64,000 nucleotides of DNA from Setaria digitata. Taxonomy: Eukaryota; Nematoda; Chromadorea; Rhabditida; Setariidae. Positions within the stretch are counted from its first letter, which is position 1. Each line of letters begins with the position of its first letter. A model generated the notes under the pieces. It made no database searches and was not told the origin of the DNA. It saw only the letters and a program-made list of their open reading frames with translations. The stretch spans positions 1 to 64,000 of the forward strand of contig RCAB01000229.1 in NCBI GenBank assembly GCA_003640385.1. Direction: 5' to 3'. Shown one piece after another: positions 62,491 through 64,000 of this stretch. Position numbers and translations under genes: made by a program.

Positions 62491-64000
62491 TTAGTTTGTT
62501 TTCATTTTTTTAATGCAAGCACAACAATGCGAATTCCCAAAATAAACAATCCACAATAGTTCGAAATAAACCCAACAAATTCCAAAAGCTGTCGATACTG
62601 AGGTAAGCATCAAAGGCATAAATTTGAAATTAACACCAAATATGACCTATATAAGCAAATACTACCATCATATTGAACTAATGAGCTAAGAAAAAAGACC
62701 TTCACTAGACTTTTTAAAGGACTGCAATCATAGAATAAACGATCTGAAGAGTTATTGAAAGATCTTTACTTAAAACCTATTCGTTAAGTATGGAAGGAAG
62801 AAAAAAAAAAGACAATGCTTATATTATTCCAATGACTCTTTGCATTTTACTCTGCTGGGACAATTTATCTATGTAAGTTTATTCCAGTACTTTAGATTAT
62901 ATGGTGAAAATTACCAACCTGATGGAAAACTAAGCAATAAACTTGGAGAGCTGATAATGTAAACAAGTACAGTTTCTGGAGAGAACAAAGTACTTGTTCT
63001 GGACACAAAAACCTCATGAGGCTTATTGACAGAAACAAATAGCAAAGTGTAGCAGAAATCTAAAATAGGGAAATACTGAAAGAAAAAAGTAATAACGACA
63101 TGACATCTTCATATGGAGTCTTATGTTAACAAAATTGACGCGCAATTTAACTCTGAGGTGATTTTATGCGTAAATCTATATTTTCAATAACGCTATTTCA
63201 TTAAATCTTCGCCTTACTACTACAACCATATAAAATCTTTAAGGTTTCATGATAGACGCCTTGGTACATCTCGAATTACATAATTTTTTTTATCAAATGA
63301 CAGCTAACGTTTTAAAAATGAAGAAGAAATACCTTTAAAATATTTTCGAATGGTGTGAAAAAGAGTGGAAAAAGTGAAACATTTGCTACAACTGAAAGCA
63401 GTATGAAGGACGGTAAAAATCGGTGATCCTGAAATATTAAATCGTTTTAAACCCTAACTACTACTAAATGAACTAAATTCATACTAAATGAATTAAATAA
63501 ATGATTTACGTGCTTGTACTACAATTTTGGCCAGGGAAACTGATGACTTTACAAGTATAAAGATTCTTCCAATAAGTTTGGTATATGATATCGATTATTA
63601 AAGTATGATCATCAAAGTTGCCTCTTTTTCATTAAATCACTTATGGTAATGTCAAATAAGATATTCTAAAATATTACTAATTGAAACGTACCAAAGAAGC
63701 CAGAACAGTATATGGAATAGTGATAAGTATTACAGCTTTTTCGTGCACATGATATCCAGCAAGGAAGAAGGCAAACGCAGACAATGTAAGTAAAAGAGGG
63801 AAGTTCTTCGAATGTCGTGTACGGATGAGTAATACTACCGGTGAAAGCAGTACTGCCGTAACTAGTAACGTTCCTAGAGGTGAAATGGATGGCAAGATGG
63901 AATGTTTGAATTCCTGAAATATACAATTTCAAGCAAAATTATTTAAAATTTTGAAAAGCGAAGTTTAGGAGACTGGTGGTAGTATAAAAATACGATGGAG
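62491..64000 (-). CDS. ALG8: ALG8-type dolichyl glucosyltransferase, C-terminal part
   Basis: ER membrane enzyme that adds the second glucose to the dolichol-linked oligosaccharide in N-glycosylation, using dolichyl-phosphate glucose. The 5' part lies beyond the window edge. Visible exons in minus order: 63692-63913, 63333-63428, 62919-63059, 62491-62646. All are in phase 0 and give 205 codons to the TAA stop. Evidence is a multi-pass hydrophobic profile, the conserved FLAGYHVHEKAVILITIPY (ALG6/ALG8 His-Val-His-Glu-Lys motif), then VANVSLFPLFFTPFENILK. The latter matches human ALG8 (SLFPLLFTAPE) better than ALG6. The last exon contains FMPLMLTSVSTAFGICWVYF, equivalent to the ALG8 C-terminal PLLLTSVYCAVGITY region. 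It ends with a short Lys-containing tail. Confidence 0.82.

Noticed and set aside
1..64000. tRNA, rRNA or known microRNA genes
   Set aside because: No cloverleaf consensus boxes, rRNA core sequences or familiar microRNA seeds with a hairpin were recognised by eye; a covariance-model scan would be decisive.
1..64000. Transposon open reading frames (reverse transcriptase, transposase)
   Set aside because: No catalytic motif or long terminal or inverted repeat pair was recognised in any frame.

Overview
The window is eukaryotic and almost certainly nematode DNA. It is very AT-rich, full of long A or T runs, and carries spliced genes with many small exons. The gene set includes an unc-49-type GABA receptor locus with alternative C-terminal modules and a PEB-1-like FLYWCH factor. 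The long, AT-rich, microsatellite-filled introns suggest a parasitic spirurid/filarial worm, but that placement is inference. Exons were called by eye from reading frame, splice signals, matching codon phase and remembered family motifs. No search was run.

Layout. (1) 1-13,636, plus strand: 3' part of an unc-49-like GABA-A receptor locus. One shared Cys-loop exon (1132-1214) can join, in identical codon phase, to either of two C-terminal halves: a B-type module (3946-10869) or a C-type module (11942-13636). The earlier ligand-binding exons lie left of the window. (2) 13,841-20,649, minus: a MYBBP1A/POL5-type nucleolar protein, tail-to-tail with unc-49. (3) 21,482-26,099, minus: a second GABA-A-type chloride channel subunit with exon sizes matching unc-49B; its first exon is missing or lies near 29.65 kb. 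(4) 31,957-34,620, plus: NDUFAF7, the mitochondrial complex I methyltransferase, with one exon and its flanks present twice between single N bases. (5) 39,137-43,139, minus: a plexin-domain-containing (PLXDC/TEM7-like) membrane protein. (6) 53,936-56,818, minus: a FLYWCH-type zinc-finger protein with a polyglutamine tail. (7) 62,491 to beyond 64,000, minus: the C-terminal part of ALG8 glucosyltransferase. Three large gene-free stretches (26-32, 43-54 and 57-62 kb) hold simple repeats, homopolymers and a roughly 70-bp CA-rich minisatellite.

The genes do not form a pathway. The most interesting biology is the unc-49 locus. It has a purine-rich 3' splice site before module C, a TTC tract directly after the shared 5' splice site, and a cluster of TGCATG (RBFOX-type) motifs between the modules. 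Together these look like the wiring of a regulated choice between two GABA receptor subunits.
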